64,000 bases of DNA from an uncultured beta proteobacterium (GTDB taxonomy: Bacteria > Pseudomonadota > Gammaproteobacteria > Burkholderiales > SG8-41). The stretch spans positions 1 to 64,000 of the forward strand of contig CAISYC010000067.1 in NCBI GenBank assembly GCA_903889565.1, read 5' to 3'. Numbering within the stretch: position 1 is the first letter of the stretch; the number at the start of each line of letters is the position of its first letter. The position numbers and the translations under genes were made by a program. Under the pieces are notes generated by a model. The model saw only the letters and a program-made list of their open reading frames with translations. It had not been told where the DNA came from and searched no databases. This document shows, piece after piece, positions 6,411 through 15,731 of this stretch.

Positions 6411-9278
6411 ATGCAGTTGTCCCCCCAATCCGCCGCCGCCGCTTCGAATTTGCCCTTTATTGCCGACCCGGCTGCGGAGTCGGCGCCGTCCCGCTATGCC
6501 GAATACAAAATCATTCGCCGCAACGGCGCGGTCGTCGGTTTCGAGCCGTCGAAAATTGCGGTCGCCATGACGAAAGCATTTCTTGCCATCAATGGCGGTC
6601 AGGGCGCGGCTTCCGCGCGCGTGCGCGAGCAGGTTGCGCAACTGACCGAGGCGGTCGTTTCCGCCTTGATCCGCCGTCAGCCCAACGGCGGCACTTTTCA
6701 TATTGAAGACATCCAGGATCAGGTCGAGCTTGCGTTGATGCGGTCGGGCGAGCACGAGGTCGCGCGCTCCTACGTCCTGTACCGGGAGCAGCGCTCTCAG
6801 GAACGCGCCAAGCAACGCGAAACCCAGGCCGAGGTTGCGCCGTCGCAACCGGGCTTCAACGTCACCGAGAACGGCAAGACCAGGCCGCTCGACATGGCGC
6901 GCCTGACAGAATTGGTGCAGGAGGCCTGCGAAGGACTCGGCCGCGCGGTCGACCCGGAGAAGATTTTGCAAGCCACGCTGAAGGATATTTACGAAGGCGT
7001 GCCGATGGAGGAGGTCAGGAAGTCGCTGATCCTGTCGGCGCGCGCCATGATCGAAAAAGATCCGGCCTACAGCTATGTCACCGCACGCCTTCTGCTGCAT
7101 ACGCTGCGTCTCGAAACGGTCGGCGAGGAAGTTACCCAGACCGAGATGAAGGTGCGCTATGCGGACGTCTTTCCGAAACTGATCAGGCGCGGTATCGAGG
7201 CTGAGCTGCTCGACGAGCGCATTGGCAGCTACGATCTGAAGAGCCTCGGCGCGGCTCTCGACGCCAAACGTGACTTCAAGTTCGGTTACCTCGGCCTGCA
7301 GATTCTGTATGACCGTTATTTCCTGCACGTGCGCGGCGAACGCATCGAGCTGCCGCAGACCTTTTTCATGCGCGTGGCGATGGGCCTCGCGTTGAATGAA
7401 CCGGAATCGCAGCGCGAGGCGCGCGCGATCGAGTTCTACAACGCGCTGTCGTCCTTCGACGTCATGAGCTCGACGCCGACGCTGTTTAATTCGGCGACGC
7501 GGCGCTCGCAGCTTGCCAGCTGCTATCTGACGACGGTCGCCGACGATCTCGACGGCATCTACGAGGCGATCAAGGAAAACGCGATGCTGCAGAAATACGC
7601 CGGCGGCATCGGCAACGACTGGACGCCGGTGCGCGCGCTGGGCGCCCACATCAAGGGCACCAATGGCAAATCGCAGGGCGTGGTGCCGTTTCTGAAAGTG
7701 GTCAACGACACCGCGGTGGCGGTGAATCAGGGCGGCAAGCGCAAGGGCGCGGTCTGCTCCTATCTCGAAACCTGGCACCTCGACATCGAGGAATTCCTCG
7801 AACTGCGGAAAAATACCGGGGACGACCGCCGCCGCACGCACGACATGAATACGGCGAACTGGATTCCCGACCTGTTCATGAAGCGCGTCATCAACAACGG
7901 CGAATGGACGCTGTTTTCGCCGTCCGATGTGCCGGACCTGCACGAGAAGTTCGGCAAGGCCTTTGAAACCGCCTATCTCAACTACGAAGACATGGCCGCC
8001 AAGGGCAATTTGAAGCTGTTCAAGAAGATTCCGGCTGCGCAACTCTGGCGCAAGATGCTGACCATGCTGTTCGAGACGGGCCATCCGTGGATCACGTTCA
8101 AGGATCCCTGCAATATCCGCTCGCCGCAGAACCACGTCGGCATCGTGCACAGTTCCAACCTTTGCACCGAGATCACGCTGAACACGAACGAAGACGAAAT
8201 CGCGGTGTGCAACCTGGCTTCGGTCAACATGCCGGCGCACCTCGATGTCGCCACCGGCAAGCTCGACATGGAGAAGTTGAAACGCACGATCGGCACCGCG
8301 ATGCGCATGCTCGACAACGTGATCGACCTTAATTACTACTCGGTCAACAAGGCGCGCAATTCGAACTTCAAGCACCGCCCCGTGGGCCTAGGCATCATGG
8401 GCTTCCAGGATTGCCTGCACATGCTGCGCATTCCCTACGCGTCTAAAGAGGCGGTCGAGTTCTCTGATCGTTCGATGGAAGCGATCGCCTACTGTGCCTA
8501 CTGGGCTTCGACCGATGTTGCCGAGGAACGCGGGCCCTACGCGACGTTCAAGGGTTCGCTGTGGGATCGCGGTATTTTCCCGCACGAGTCGCTGAAACTC
8601 CTCGAGCAGGAGCGCGGCGGTTTTGTCGAGGCCGACATGTCCGTCACCATGGACTGGGATGCGCTGCGTGCACGTATCCGGCAGGTCGGCATGCGCAACT
8701 CGAACTGCATCGCAATCGCGCCGACGGCAACCATCGCCAACATCACCGGGCTGTCGCAGTGCATCGAGCCGACCTACCAGAACCTCTACGTCAAATCGAA
8801 CCTGTCGGGCGAGTTCACCATCACCAATGAGTTCCTGGTCGAGGATTTGAAGCGTCTCAACCTGTGGGACGAAGTAATGATCGCCGACATGAAATATTTC
8901 GACGGTTCGCTGTCGAAGATCGACCGCATGCCGCCCGAGATCCGCACGCTCTACGCCACGGCGTTCGAGATGGATGCGTCGTGGCTGGTCGAATGCGCGG
9001 CGCGCCGCCAGAAATGGATCGACCAGTCGCAGTCGCTCAACATCTACATGGGTGGCGCTTCGGGCAAGAAACTCGACGAAATCTACAAGCTGGCCTGGCT
9101 GCGCGGGCTGAAGACGACCTACTACCTGCGCACCATGGGCGCGACGCACGCCGAGAAATCGACCGTCAAGTCGGGCGCGCTCAACGCGGTGCCGACCGAC
9201 GGCGGTCTTTCTGCGGTGCCGGCTTCGGATGTCAAGTTCTGCTCGATCGACAATCCCGATTGCGAAGCATGTCAGTGA
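6411..9278 (+). CDS. nrdA: Class Ia ribonucleoside-diphosphate reductase, alpha subunit
   Basis: A 955-residue protein that reduces ribonucleoside diphosphates to deoxyribonucleotides together with NrdB. Two ATP-cone domains are visible at the N-terminus (about residues 30-130 and 150-240), the second perhaps degenerate. Active-site elements include LASCYLT, NLCTEI (thiyl cysteine and Glu) and AVCNLASVN. TYYLRTMG supplies the paired tyrosines. The redox-active tail ends CEACQ. Start ATG 6411 has AAGGAGAG upstream; the frame stays open further 5'. Regulation by NrdR is indicated by two upstream boxes. The stop overlaps a short out-of-frame ORF that repeats the CEACQ tail. Confidence 0.95.
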   Translation: MQLSPQSAAAASNLPFIADPAAESAPSRYAEYKIIRRNGAVVGFEPSKIAVAMTKAFLAINGGQGAASARVREQVAQLTEAVVSALIRRQPNGGTFHIEDIQDQVELALMRSGEHEVARSYVLYREQRSQERAKQRETQAEVAPSQPGFNVTENGKTRPLDMARLTELVQEACEGLGRAVDPEKILQATLKDIYEGVPMEEVRKSLILSARAMIEKDPAYSYVTARLLLHTLRLETVGEEVTQTEMKVRYADVFPKLIRRGIEAELLDERIGSYDLKSLGAALDAKRDFKFGYLGLQILYDRYFLHVRGERIELPQTFFMRVAMGLALNEPESQREARAIEFYNALSSFDVMSSTPTLFNSATRRSQLASCYLTTVADDLDGIYEAIKENAMLQKYAGGIGNDWTPVRALGAHIKGTNGKSQGVVPFLKVVNDTAVAVNQGGKRKGAVCSYLETWHLDIEEFLELRKNTGDDRRRTHDMNTANWIPDLFMKRVINNGEWTLFSPSDVPDLHEKFGKAFETAYLNYEDMAAKGNLKLFKKIPAAQLWRKMLTMLFETGHPWITFKDPCNIRSPQNHVGIVHSSNLCTEITLNTNEDEIAVCNLASVNMPAHLDVATGKLDMEKLKRTIGTAMRMLDNVIDLNYYSVNKARNSNFKHRPVGLGIMGFQDCLHMLRIPYASKEAVEFSDRSMEAIAYCAYWASTDVAEERGPYATFKGSLWDRGIFPHESLKLLEQERGGFVEADMSVTMDWDALRARIRQVGMRNSNCIAIAPTATIANITGLSQCIEPTYQNLYVKSNLSGEFTITNEFLVEDLKRLNLWDEVMIADMKYFDGSLSKIDRMPPEIRTLYATAFEMDASWLVECAARRQKWIDQSQSLNIYMGGASGKKLDEIYKLAWLRGLKTTYYLRTMGATHAEKSTVKSGALNAVPTDGGLSAVPASDVKFCSIDNPDCEACQ

Positions 9279-9385
9279 TCCGCATACGGACACGAGTAAA
9301 GGCTGACGCCGGATTTATCGACGTCAAGGGCGCGCATGTCGCGCCCGGCCGGAACTACAAGCAAATATGCGAGGCTTGTCAGTAG
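9269..9385 (+). other. Short overlapping ORF repeating the NrdA CEACQ tail
   Basis: ATG 9269 overlaps the last codons of nrdA in another frame and gives 38 residues, MSVIRIRTRVKADAGFIDVK onward, ending ICEACQ then TAG. The last five residues are identical to the NrdA C-terminus, and the DNA is alike (TGCGARGCNTGTCAGT in both). No clear ribosome site precedes it. It could be a duplicated tail fragment, an alternative C-terminus reached by frameshifting, or a small peptide. I cannot tell which from sequence alone. Confidence 0.4.
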
Positions 9386-9519
9386 TCAATTCAGTAACAG
9401 GTTATTGAAGAGGGAAGACGGGGAACAACGAGTGACGGTGTCGCACCGATAGCAAACCAAAGTGACATCGTCGGCAGTTGGCAGGCGTCCACCTACAACA
9501 TCAATAAAGGAGTAACACC

Positions 9520-10677
9520 ATGTTGCAATTCGAAGACAGCGCAGAACAGCGACCCAACGCGGCAACCCTCGGGTTGCAATCCGTAACCGATACGCTGCCG
9601 AACACCCAGGCTGCAGCGCTCGCCGCGCTGGCGCCGAAGTCGCCGGCCGCCGAACAGATGCGCCGCGTCAATGTCGCCGACAAGCGCATCATCAACGGCC
9701 GCACCGACGTCAACCAGCTGGTGCCGTTCAAATACAAGTGGGCCTGGGACAAATATCTCTCGGCCTGCGCCAACCACTGGATGCCGCAGGAAATCCAGAT
9801 GGCACGCGACATTGCGCTGTGGAAGGACCCGAACGGCCTCACCGAAGACGAGCGGCGCATCATCAAGCGCAATCTCGGCTTTTTCGTGACTGCCGATTCG
9901 CTGGCCGCCAACAACATCGTGCTCGGCACCTACCGCCACATCACGGCGCCGGAATGCCGCCAGTATCTGCTGCGCCAGGCGTTCGAAGAGGCGATTCACA
10001 CCCACGCCTATCAGTACATCGTCGAAAGCCTCGGTCTCGACGAAGGCGAGATTTTCAACGCCTATCATGAAGTGCCGTCGATTCGCGCCAAGGACGAGTT
10101 CCTGATCCCGTTCATCGATACCCTGACCAATCCGCAATTCAAGACCGGCACACCGGAAACCGACCAGAAACTGCTGAAGAGCCTGATCGTGTTCGCCTGC
10201 ATCATGGAAGGCCTCTTCTTCTACGTCGGCTTCGCGCAGATTCTCGCCATGGGCCGCCAGAACAAGATGACGGGCGCCGCCGAGCAGTATCAGTACATCC
10301 TGCGCGACGAATCGATGCACTGCAATTTCGGCATTGATCTGATCAACACCATCAAGATGGAGAACCCGCACCTGTGGACGGCCGAGTTCCGCAAGGAGAT
10401 CCAGGCTTTGATGGAGCAGGCCGTCGGCCTCGAATACCGTTACGCCGAGGACACCATGCCGCGCGGCGTGCTCGGTCTCAATGCGCCGATGTTCAAGGAA
10501 TACCTGCGCTACATCGCCAACCGGCGCTGCCAGCAGATCGGTCTCGACACATTGTTTGAAGGGGCGACCAATCCCTTCCCGTGGATGTCGGAAATGATCG
10601 ACCTGAAAAAGGAACGCAACTTTTTTGAAACCCGTGTCATTGAATATCAAACCGGAGGTGCGCTCAGTTGGGACTAA
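9520..10677 (+). CDS. nrdB: Class Ia ribonucleoside-diphosphate reductase, beta subunit
   Basis: A 385-residue ferritin-like subunit that holds the diiron-tyrosyl radical cofactor for NrdA. The metal and radical residues align with the family as E157-x2-H160-x3-Tyr164 (EAIHTHAY), Glu230 (CIMEGLFF) and E264-x2-H267 (RDESMH). The presence of Tyr164 points to a tyrosyl-radical enzyme. AAGGAG lies before ATG 9520. It follows nrdA by about 240 bp, with no terminator visible between them, so co-transcription from the NrdR-controlled promoter is likely. Confidence 0.95.
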   Translation: MLQFEDSAEQRPNAATLGLQSVTDTLPNTQAAALAALAPKSPAAEQMRRVNVADKRIINGRTDVNQLVPFKYKWAWDKYLSACANHWMPQEIQMARDIALWKDPNGLTEDERRIIKRNLGFFVTADSLAANNIVLGTYRHITAPECRQYLLRQAFEEAIHTHAYQYIVESLGLDEGEIFNAYHEVPSIRAKDEFLIPFIDTLTNPQFKTGTPETDQKLLKSLIVFACIMEGLFFYVGFAQILAMGRQNKMTGAAEQYQYILRDESMHCNFGIDLINTIKMENPHLWTAEFRKEIQALMEQAVGLEYRYAEDTMPRGVLGLNAPMFKEYLRYIANRRCQQIGLDTLFEGATNPFPWMSEMIDLKKERNFFETRVIEYQTGGALSWD

Positions 10678-10715
10678 GCCTGCTCGCCAAGAGATATCCA
10701 AGGAGTCGTCGTCGC

Positions 10716-10973
10716 ATGCATGCGGTCACCGAATGTCGCGCCGAGGCCAATTACACATTGTGGTTGCGCTTTAACGACGGGCTCGAGGGCCACGTCTATC
10801 TCGGCGACATCGTGCACACCAAGTATTTCCGGATGTTGTGCGATATCGACACTTTCAACCGGGTCGAAGTCGATCCGGTCGAGAACACGGTGACTTGGGA
10901 GGGCGGCATCAAGCTCGATCCCGAGGTGCTATACCGCGATCTGGCCAGCAAGGCGCAGTCGGCCTTGCACTGA
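10716..10973 (+). CDS. DUF2442 domain protein
   Basis: An 85-residue protein of the DUF2442 type, with LRFNDGLEGHVYL and a late VEVDPVENTVTWEGGIKLDP segment typical of this small domain. AAGGAG about 10 bp upstream selects ATG 10716, although the frame extends into the end of nrdB. The function is unknown. Some relatives are toxin-antitoxin partners or nitrogen-starvation proteins, but nothing here supports either role. Confidence 0.75.
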   Translation: MHAVTECRAEANYTLWLRFNDGLEGHVYLGDIVHTKYFRMLCDIDTFNRVEVDPVENTVTWEGGIKLDPEVLYRDLASKAQSALH

Positions 10974-11084
10974 TATTTTCCGCCGTCAGGCGGAGCGGGC
11001 GGCGCGGCGCGAAGTCGGCCGCCGCGAACGGGTCCGCGCCGGCAGGCTTGGCGCGGCATGACAGTTCCTTGAAGGAGACCAGCA

Positions 11085-11432
11085 ATGGTGAAGAAACCGA
11101 AAGCAAGCAAGAAAAAAACCGGCAAAAAGAAAATCTCCCCCGCTCGCAAGGCGGGCGCGGCGCGCAAACCTGCAGCCAGCAAGAAAGCGGTGCCGAAGAA
11201 AGCTGCACCTAAAAAAGCTGCGCCGAAAAAGGCAAAAAACACGGTCAAGAAAACCGTCAGCAAGGCGGCGCCGAAAAAGAAGCCGGCGGCGGCAAAACCC
11301 GCAGTGAAAAAAGCCGCCGCGCCGAAGAAGGTTGCCGCAGCCGCGAAAGCGGCAACCCCGCCGGTGCCTGCGGTGCCGGCACCGATTTCCATCCCCGGCG
11401 CATGGCCGTTTCCGATGGCGGGCAATTCCTGA
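11085..11432 (+). CDS. Histone H1-like Lys/Ala/Pro-rich protein
   Basis: A 115-residue, very basic, low-complexity protein built from repeats such as PKKAAPKKAAPKKA. This resembles bacterial histone H1-like/AlgP-type DNA-binding proteins. The last 20 residues are not basic (PISIPGAWPFPMAGNS). GAAGGAGA precedes ATG 11085. Such proteins are thought to compact DNA or affect nucleoid structure. The repeats make it prone to length variation between strains. Confidence 0.7.
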   Translation: MVKKPKASKKKTGKKKISPARKAGAARKPAASKKAVPKKAAPKKAAPKKAKNTVKKTVSKAAPKKKPAAAKPAVKKAAAPKKVAAAAKAATPPVPAVPAPISIPGAWPFPMAGNS

Positions 11433-11515
11433 ACGCGACACGGGCGGCCGGTTGTTTTTGAATTCCCGGCGCAGCCCGTACGCCAACAGGCAATGCAACC
11501 CCGCCGTCAACGACG

Positions 11516-11734
11516 TTGTCGCAGACTAGGCTCGCCCGCTGTTTTGCGCCGCCGACCGTGCGCATGGCGTTGCGCGTCGCGGTGGTCGTCGGCACCGTGC
11601 TCAACCTGATCAATCATTTCGATCTGTTGCTGGGCGCCCCGCTGTCATCGACAGCAGTGGGGCAAATGGCGCTGACCTATGTGGTGCCGTACTGCGTTTC
11701 CACCCACGGCCAGGTGTGGGCCCGGCGCGACTGA
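11516..11734 (+). CDS. NrtS-like small membrane protein
   Basis: A small protein (72 residues from TTG 11516, or 56 from ATG 11564) with two hydrophobic segments and the pattern VGTVLNLINHFDLLLGAPL...YVVPYCVSTHG. I recognise this as the NrtS family, annotated as nitrate/nitrite transport related. The start is not settled by a good ribosome site. It ends 7 bp before the convergent Bug gene. Confidence 0.65.
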   Translation: MSQTRLARCFAPPTVRMALRVAVVVGTVLNLINHFDLLLGAPLSSTAVGQMALTYVVPYCVSTHGQVWARRD

Positions 11735-11741
11735 ATGGCGT

Positions 11742-12722
11742 TTATTCGGCACGCGCGCCGGAACTCTTGACCACGCGCGCCCATTTCGCGATCTCGTCGC
11801 GTATATAGGCGCCAAACTGCTCGGGTGTTCCATTCAACGGTTCGATGCTTTGCGCTGCCAGTTGTTGCCTGACCTCCGGTAGTGCCGCCGCGCGCGTGAT
11901 CTCGGTATTCAGCCTGTTGACGATCTCGCGCGGCGTGCCGGCGGGTGCGACAAAGCCGAACCAGGTTACTGCTTCAAAGCCGGGCAGGCCTGATTCAGCC
12001 ACCGTCGGCACCTCGGGCAGGGCCGCCAGTCTCGTTGCGGTGGTCACGGAGACCACGTGCAGGCGACCGTTTTTCACCTCCGGCATCACCGCCGAGCTGA
12101 TGCCGAACATGAGATCGAACTGGCCGGCGATCAGATCGAAGGTGGCCTGCGGACTGCCCTTGTACGGGATGTGCGTCATTTTGAGACCCGCCATGCCATT
12201 GAACATTTCCGCTGCCAGATGTGGCAGGGTGCCGACGCCGCTGGAGCCGTAACTCAACTGGCCGGGTTTTGATTTGGCGAGCCTGATCACATCGGCCACC
12301 GTGCGTACCGGCACCGAGGGGTGCGCCACCAGCATGTTGGGCGAGGACCCGCCGGGTGCCACCGCCGTGAAATCGCGCGTGAAATCGAACGGCAGTTTGG
12401 CATACAGGGAGGCGTTGATCGCATTGGCGATGGTGCCGATGAACAGCGTGTAGCCGTCGGCGGGCGACTTGGCGACGATGCCGGCGCCGATACTGCTGCC
12501 GGCGCCAGGGCGATTATCGACGGGAAACTGCTGACCGAGCACTTCGCCGACACGCTGTGAAATCACGCGCGCCATGATATCGGCGCCGGAGGCCGGCGGA
12601 AAGCCGACGATGACCTTGACCGGCTTGGACGGATAAACCGCCGTTTGGGCGGCACCCGGTGCGCACCACGCGGATGCCGCAAGCGCGGCGATGGCGACAG
12701 TCGTCGATTGTGCTGCTCGCAT
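11742..12722 (-). CDS. Bug-family periplasmic solute receptor (1 of 10)
   Basis: A 326-residue tripartite tricarboxylate transporter (TTT) receptor. It has a signal peptide (cleavage near AAQT), then YPSKPVKVIVGF, the ligand-loop variant PPASGADIMAR, the DNRPGAGSSIGA segment, ADGYTLFIG, GSSGVGTLPHLAAE and HIPYKGSPQA. These blocks define the Bug family, which binds carboxylates in the periplasm. No TctA/TctB membrane partners are in the window, so it may use a distant transporter or act as a sensor. It stands alone between nrtS and the KTSC gene, so its partner genes cannot be inferred. Confidence 0.88.
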   Translation of the reverse strand: MRAAQSTTVAIAALAASAWCAPGAAQTAVYPSKPVKVIVGFPPASGADIMARVISQRVGEVLGQQFPVDNRPGAGSSIGAGIVAKSPADGYTLFIGTIANAINASLYAKLPFDFTRDFTAVAPGGSSPNMLVAHPSVPVRTVADVIRLAKSKPGQLSYGSSGVGTLPHLAAEMFNGMAGLKMTHIPYKGSPQATFDLIAGQFDLMFGISSAVMPEVKNGRLHVVSVTTATRLAALPEVPTVAESGLPGFEAVTWFGFVAPAGTPREIVNRLNTEITRAAALPEVRQQLAAQSIEPLNGTPEQFGAYIRDEIAKWARVVKSSGARAE

Positions 12723-12812
12723 GCGGTGTCCTCTGGAACGCGTTTTGTGTCGCGCTTAACGTTTTGTTTGCGGCAGTTTAACATGTGCGAATTACGCTGC
12801 GCGGGGACCAAC

Positions 12813-13028
12813 ATGGAACGCAAACGCATCAGCGCCAGCAACATTCGCGCGGTCGGTTTCGACTCGCGCAACCGCGTGCTCGAGATCGAATTCAGCAACG
12901 GCAGTATCGTGCAGTATGCAGGCGTGTCGGACGAGGTGCACCGGCGCTTCATCAATGCGCCGTCGCCGGGCAGCTATTACCAGGACAACATCGAGGAAAA
13001 TTTCACCGCCCGACGCGTGCGCGGCTAG
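12813..13028 (+). CDS. KTSC domain protein
   Basis: A 71-residue protein matching the KTSC domain along nearly its whole length: SNIRAVGFD near the N-terminus, LEIEFSNGSIVQYAGV in the middle, and AP-PGSYY followed by NIEENF at the end. GGGGA about 6 bp upstream supports ATG 12813; ATG 12783 is possible. The domain occurs alone and fused to lysyl-tRNA synthetase or nuclease-like proteins in other bacteria. Its role here is unknown. Confidence 0.7.
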   Translation: MERKRISASNIRAVGFDSRNRVLEIEFSNGSIVQYAGVSDEVHRRFINAPSPGSYYQDNIEENFTARRVRG

Positions 13029-13055
13029 GCGATTGCAGCGACGCCGCGGTGTGTC

Positions 13056-14048
13056 CTATTCGGCGCGGATGCCGGCGTCCTTGATCAATTTGCTCCAGCG
13101 TGCGTATTCCGAGCGCAGGAAGTCTGCCGCCTGTTCCGGCGTGCCGGTCGCCGGTTCGCCGCCGACGGCGAGCAGGCGCTCGCGTGTTTCGGCAGTCTGC
13201 ATCACTTTTGCAATTTCAGCGTTCAGGCGGTCGATGATGTCGCGCGGCGTGCCTGCCGGCGCCATCAGCACATACCAGTTGATGGCGATCAATTGCGGCA
13301 GTCCCGCCTCGGCCGAGGTCGGCACCTGCGGCACCGTCTTCACGCGCTTGCTGTCGAGTATCGCCAGCCCGCGCATCTTGCCCTCGTTGATGTAAGACGC
13401 AGAGGCCGCCGACATGGTGGCGAAAACGATATCAACCTCGCCGCTCATGGCGCCGATCAGCCCCATCGTGCCGCCCTTGTATGGCACGTGCACGATCTGC
13501 GTTTTGGTCAGCGATTTCAACAGTTCGCCGGCCAGATGCGGCGTCGAGCCGATGCCGCCCGAGGCGTAGGACAGCTTGTTCGGATTCGCGCGCGCGAGTT
13601 GTATCAGCTCACGCAGCGTTCTTGCCGGCACCGAAGGATGCGAGACCAGCAGCGACGGCACCGAGCCGCACATCGTCACCGGCGCGAAGTCGCGAATCGG
13701 ATCGTAGTTGGCCTTGCCGTACAGCGTCGGATTGATCACGAACGGCGGCGGCGCCATCAGCAGCGAGTAGCCGTCGGGCGCGGCGCGCGCGATCGCTTCG
13801 AAGGCGATATTGCCGCCGGCACCGGTGCGCGGTTCGGGCACGATCTGCTGGCCGAGCACGGGTGCGAGCTTGAGTGCGAGCCAGCGGGTGACCAGATCGG
13901 TGCCGCCGGTCGAGAACGGCATGGCGATGCGGATCGGCTTGTTCGGGTAGATTTGCGCCGAGGCCGTGCCGATGATTGCGATCGCCGGCAACACGACGCA
14001 TGCCGTTTTGAATAACGACGGCGAGTTTGGCATGCGCGGGATGGTCAC
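13056..14048 (-). CDS. Bug-family periplasmic solute receptor (2 of 10)
   Basis: A 330-residue receptor with a signal peptide (ending near TASAQ) and the canonical Bug loop PFSTGGTDLVTRW. It is a close paralogue of the next gene upstream. Both share INPTL/INPLL, ILDSKRV, PQVPTSAEAGLPQL and WY-L-APA-TPR. The frame starts at GTG 14048, 2 bp after the upstream gene's stop; ATG 14033 is the alternative. The tight spacing implies one transcript with the aldolase and the paired Bug gene. The shared GGTD loop suggests a similar carboxylate ligand. Confidence 0.88.
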   Translation of the reverse strand: MTIPRMPNSPSLFKTACVVLPAIAIIGTASAQIYPNKPIRIAMPFSTGGTDLVTRWLALKLAPVLGQQIVPEPRTGAGGNIAFEAIARAAPDGYSLLMAPPPFVINPTLYGKANYDPIRDFAPVTMCGSVPSLLVSHPSVPARTLRELIQLARANPNKLSYASGGIGSTPHLAGELLKSLTKTQIVHVPYKGGTMGLIGAMSGEVDIVFATMSAASASYINEGKMRGLAILDSKRVKTVPQVPTSAEAGLPQLIAINWYVLMAPAGTPRDIIDRLNAEIAKVMQTAETRERLLAVGGEPATGTPEQAADFLRSEYARWSKLIKDAGIRAE

Positions 14049-14050
14049 GC

Positions 14051-15007
14051 CTATTGTTCCGCCGTGATGCCGCTGTCGTGGATGACGCGGCTCCAGCGAT
14101 CAAACTCGGCGCGCAGGAACGCCGCGGTCTGTTCGAGGTTTGCGGTCGCTGCTTCACCGCCCATCGCGGCAAGGCGCTCGCGCGTATCGCTTTGCGTCAT
14201 CGCCTTCACGGATTCGGCATTCAGGCGTTCAACGATGGGGCGCGGCGTCGTCGCCGGTGCCAGCAGCATGTACCAATTCACCGCCACCAGTTGCGGCAGT
14301 CCGGCTTCGGCGCTGGTCGGCACCTGCGGCAGCGAAGCGACGCGCTTGCTGTCGAGTATCGCCAGCGGCCGGATGCGGTTTTCCTTTGCGTACGGCACTA
14401 CGCTGGAACTGGCGACGATCACCACATCGACCTCGCCGCTCATCGCGCCGACCAGCGCCACCGTCGCGCTTTTGTACGGCACGTGCAGGATATTGGTTTT
14501 GGTCAGCGTTTTCATCAACTCCGCGGCGAGCTGATTGACCGAGCCGACACCGCCCGAACCATAGGTCAGTTTGCCCGGTCGCTGCTGCGCAATCCGGACG
14601 AGTTCGCGCAGCGTTTTTGCCGGTACCGACGGATGCACCACGAGCACGTTCGGAATCGAACCCAACAGCGCCACCGCGGCGAAATCGCGCAGCGGATCGA
14701 AGCCGGCTTTCGGATTCAGCAGCGGGTTGATGACCACCGGCGGCGCCGCCATCAGCAGCGTATAACCGTCGGGCGCAGCCTTCGCCACCGCGTCGTGCGC
14801 GATATTGCCGCCGGCGCCGAGCCGCGGATCGGGCACCACCTGCTGACCGAGCGCCGATGAAAGTTTCAATGCGATCAGGCGCCCGACCACATCGGTGCCG
14901 CCGGCGAAGGGCAGCAGCAGCCGGATCGGCTTCACCGGATAGTTCTGCGCAAGGGCCGGCGCGCCAGCGAACATGACCGCAGCGACGAGCGCACTGCGCC
15001 GCGTCAT
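14051..15007 (-). CDS. Bug-family periplasmic solute receptor (3 of 10)
   Basis: A 318-residue receptor, tandem paralogue of the gene at 13056. It has an N-terminal signal sequence ending in PALAQ, the loop PFAGGTDVVGR, and the family blocks AAPDGYTLLMA and HVPYKSATVA. Its ATG overlaps the stop of the class II aldolase gene by one base (TGATG), a sign of translational coupling. This links uptake of its ligand to the aldolase. The frame extends 5' into the aldolase gene, but the overlap start gives the proper signal peptide. Confidence 0.88.
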   Translation of the reverse strand: MTRRSALVAAVMFAGAPALAQNYPVKPIRLLLPFAGGTDVVGRLIALKLSSALGQQVVPDPRLGAGGNIAHDAVAKAAPDGYTLLMAAPPVVINPLLNPKAGFDPLRDFAAVALLGSIPNVLVVHPSVPAKTLRELVRIAQQRPGKLTYGSGGVGSVNQLAAELMKTLTKTNILHVPYKSATVALVGAMSGEVDVVIVASSSVVPYAKENRIRPLAILDSKRVASLPQVPTSAEAGLPQLVAVNWYMLLAPATTPRPIVERLNAESVKAMTQSDTRERLAAMGGEAATANLEQTAAFLRAEFDRWSRVIHDSGITAEQ

Positions 15008-15693
15008 CACCTGGTTTCGCCCTCGACCATTGCCCACACACGGCGGAACGGTCCGCGGCTTTTCAGGAGTTCGCCCATTGCATCGCGGGCCAGGCGGTCG
15101 TCGATCCATATCGGCTTGCCCATCGAGCAGGCAATGTAGGCGCGGTGGGCGTTTTCCTCGATGAAAAAGGCGGCCGTCACCGCCTCCTCGACGCTGCCGC
15201 CGGTGACGACCACGCCGTGCGCCTGCAGCAGCGCGGCGCGATGCGCGCCGATGGTTTTCGCCAGCAGCTCGCCGCGTTGCTTGTTTTGCACCAGGCGCGG
15301 GTCCGGATAAATCGGCACGCCATCGGCGAACAGCGTGCCCATGATGTGGATGGGCCGGTATTTGAGCTCGCTGGTCGAGAACGCGGTGGCATGCATGCCG
15401 TGATAGTGGATGATGCTGCAGACATCGGGGCGTGCGCGGAAAATTTCACTGTGGATCGGATATTCGCCCGGGATGTCGCCGCGGCCGGCCAGTTTGTGGC
15501 CGTCGAGATCGACCGTGATCAGATCGCTGGAGGCGGCCTTGAGGCCGAGCGAATGGCGCGTCAGCAAAAAGGTGTCGGAACCCGGCAGTCGGCCGCTGAT
15601 ATGGCCGAAGCCTTCGATGAAGCCGCGCTGGTAGAGAAACCGCCAGCCCTTGAGCATTTTTGTGCGGAGTTGTTTTTCTTCGAGCGAGGTCAT
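15007..15693 (-). CDS. Class II aldolase/adducin family protein
   Basis: A 228-residue protein of the class II aldolase/adducin fold (fuculose-phosphate aldolase-like). Likely zinc ligands are in IHSE and in HYHGMHATAF, with a further His in QAHGVV. Members cleave phosphorylated sugars or decarboxylate hydroxy acids. Those found in catabolic clusters without phosphorylation genes often act on unphosphorylated hydroxy acids. It heads a three-gene unit with two Bug receptors (next start overlaps its stop), so it probably acts on a compound imported through them. The exact substrate cannot be read from sequence. Confidence 0.82.
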   Translation of the reverse strand: MTSLEEKQLRTKMLKGWRFLYQRGFIEGFGHISGRLPGSDTFLLTRHSLGLKAASSDLITVDLDGHKLAGRGDIPGEYPIHSEIFRARPDVCSIIHYHGMHATAFSTSELKYRPIHIMGTLFADGVPIYPDPRLVQNKQRGELLAKTIGAHRAALLQAHGVVVTGGSVEEAVTAAFFIEENAHRAYIACSMGKPIWIDDRLARDAMGELLKSRGPFRRVWAMVEGETR

Positions 15694-15731
15694 GGCAAAA
15701 GCGCTTTCCGATTGGTGATGGTGTAATCGTC

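Noticed and set aside
6396..8375. 659-codon open frame antisense to nrdA
   Set aside because: Composition is that of a shadow frame; the plus-strand NrdA has all catalytic motifs.
10981..11000. Terminator at CCGCC-GTCA-GGCGG after the DUF2442 gene
   Set aside because: The stem is only five pairs and there is no T-run after it.
11085..11432. Tandem repeat array or CRISPR-like structure
   Set aside because: The repeats are codon-level Lys/Ala/Pro repeats inside one reading frame, with no spacers.
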